This document shows, piece by piece, positions 62,216 through 64,000 of a stretch of DNA of 64,000 bases. Numbering within the stretch: the first letter of the stretch is position 1; every line of letters starts with the position of its first letter. Under the pieces are notes generated by a model. That model was given only the letters and a program-made list of their open reading frames with translations, was not told where the DNA came from and did no database searches. Location of the stretch: assembly GCA_964058845.1 (NCBI GenBank), contig CAXKVR010000008.1, positions 620,001-684,000 on the forward strand, written 5' to 3'. Source of the stretch: Carex sylvatica (taxonomy: Eukaryota > Streptophyta > Magnoliopsida > Poales > Cyperaceae). A program made the position numbers and the translations under genes.

Positions 62216-64000
62216 ACGGGAAGTCCAACCAACGCCATGTTAACGAGGGATCCAATTGGACACTAGACCCAATGTATATATTCCAACATGCGTTCAACGC
62301 ATATTGACCCCTTTCCTTTAACTTATCCATAACATTTCATATTCATTTCATTTAATCACACGACAGTCATACTCAACACAACACATCCTATAAGTTTGTT
62401 GATCAATCGAATAATCATATTCTAGTATTCTAAACAAAGCCAAAGGGATCGTTCGATTCAACATGCATAACTTCATAAATAAATAAATGCAAACAAAATG
62501 GTAAGTAACAATTTGACAATGTTCAGAAAACTCGTACCTGATGTCGAAGTGAATTCTTGATCGTCTCTTACGTTGTTTAAATCTTTAAACTTCGAATCTA
62601 AAACATAAACATATATTTTAATTCACGATGCTTGAATTATATTTTCATTTCTAAAAACCTTAATGTTATATGTCATTCATCCTACTTTACTTTCTAGGCC
62701 AACTGTCAATGTTTTTAATTTGACTATTTCGATAAAATCGCATATATTAGATGTTATACGTATTATCTTTATTAAAAACTCTGACAATCTTAAATTAGAT
62801 TAAAATAATTTGAAATCTAACCTCTGTTTTATTACAACGAGAATAAAAGAATTAAAATAAATTAAGATAAAAATAAGATCAATGATTTTACTTATGTCAC
62901 CTTGATTGTTATTATAAATCCAATTAAATATATAGAAAACTTGAAATTCTAATATCATAATATAATTTAACATATCAACTCCACAGAGTTAGTATTTTTA
63001 ATAATAAGATATATCCATGTACATACATAGATCAAAGTGATTTATCTATATCATTCCAATAAAGAAAGCGGATTCGAAATAATTAAAATACTAATAATAA
63101 CTATTAGTTAATTTAGACAGTAACTATTTAGAGTTGTGAAACACAACAAAATATACATCATATTCTAAGTTATAACAAACTATATGACGATCAGTATATC
63201 ATCAATTGAATAAAATAAAATAAAAATAAAAAAAATCAAGAGAATAGTTTTAGAATTTATTATAAACTAGAAAAGTTACATATTATAATATCATAAAAGA
63301 GATAGATTTTCAGATTATACAATCATAAATCTCTACAATCTAAAAACAGTACTTGACTCGAATCAACATCTCGATCTATTATCATATCCTAATCAATGAA
63401 ATGCATACATCAACTTATAAAAAAAATATCATAAATTTAGATTACCTTAATTTAGATAGTGCGACAACGGCAGAGAATTAAAAATGGTATTCCTCTTTGA
63501 TTTTTATCAAGGTTTCATTGCTAATTTAAAATATTGAGAGATGGGATAGGTTTTGAGATAAAATAGGAAACGACAGAAATTAAAAGGAAGGTTTATGGTT
63601 TTAATTAAAAAGGGTGAATCGGGATAATAATTATAAGGAACAGAAATTTGATCGATCAAGGTGTTTAAGAAAAATATAGGGAACGGTTATATCTGAAAGG
63701 GTGGCTAATAAAGGGTGTGAGTTATTAGTTTTTATTTATTTACGTTAGGATACATGGAATAATAACGTATATGATATTTGATCGTATAGAAGAAGAGATG
63801 ATATTTCTTTATAATAAATAAGACAGTTATATATATAAAATTATACGTTAGTAAATTATATTGTTTGTAATATTTTTCACGTGGAGATATAACAGTGAAT
63901 ATGAATAAATTTAATCAGTAATTGAAAAGAAGAAAAACAATAATAAAAATAATACTAATATGAAATCCACGCTTCAAATTCTTGCGGCTGCCGAAACTTT
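62216..64000. other. Gene-free AT-rich interval to window end
   Basis: I see no exons, RNA genes or clear repeats. Composition becomes strongly AT-rich after 62580. Confidence 0.45.

Overview
The window is nuclear DNA of a flowering plant. It is AT-rich and intron-dense, packed with short DNA transposons, and carries a nuclear copy of plastid sequence. It also encodes three recognisable plant nuclear proteins, all on the minus strand. Nothing in the sequence lets me name the species. No tool or database was used; gene models were built by hand from reading frames, GT/AG borders, codon phase and remembered family motifs.

Layout. 1-886: repeats, including a three-copy tandem array. 887-3547: a non-autonomous CACTA (EnSpm) transposon, itself invaded by a 169-bp element that is a perfect 68-bp hairpin. 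4.9-7.7 kb and 18.0-21.6 kb: two clusters of about 400-bp foldback elements. They share one inner core but carry different outer ends, and most sit between TA and GA/CT microsatellites. 8.9-11.3 kb: a composite retro-insertion (atpH-like piece, psaB piece, 3' end of a LINE, poly-A), all in one orientation. 11.3-22.8 kb: more foldbacks, an element full of GGATAC hexamers and gene-free DNA. 22.8-25.0 kb: a complete ARF-family small GTPase gene with a TATA-like box and a 5'-UTR intron. 25.8-30.4 kb: a hAT-type element with an 8-bp target duplication, a 72-bp minisatellite and gene-free DNA. 30.4-41.3 kb: a complete DEMETER/ROS1-type 5-methylcytosine DNA glycosylase gene, modelled as 17 coding exons and 2155 residues. 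41.3-55.4 kb: about 14 kb without a gene, holding foldbacks (two with clear 9-bp target duplications), minisatellites and a GCTCG-rich element. 55.5-59.9 kb: a plastid RNA polymerase sigma factor gene of SIG2 type. 60-64 kb: a small inverted-repeat element and a minisatellite with tRNA B-box-like motifs.

The three genes are independent transcription units, not a pathway. The ARF acts in vesicle traffic, the glycosylase erases DNA methylation in the nucleus, and the sigma factor is made in the cytosol and directs plastid transcription. The most notable non-gene signals are the foldback family with exchangeable ends, the plastid-LINE chimera, the perfect hairpin, and a 150-bp tandem duplication in the glycosylase gene that copies the end of its largest exon together with the splice donor.
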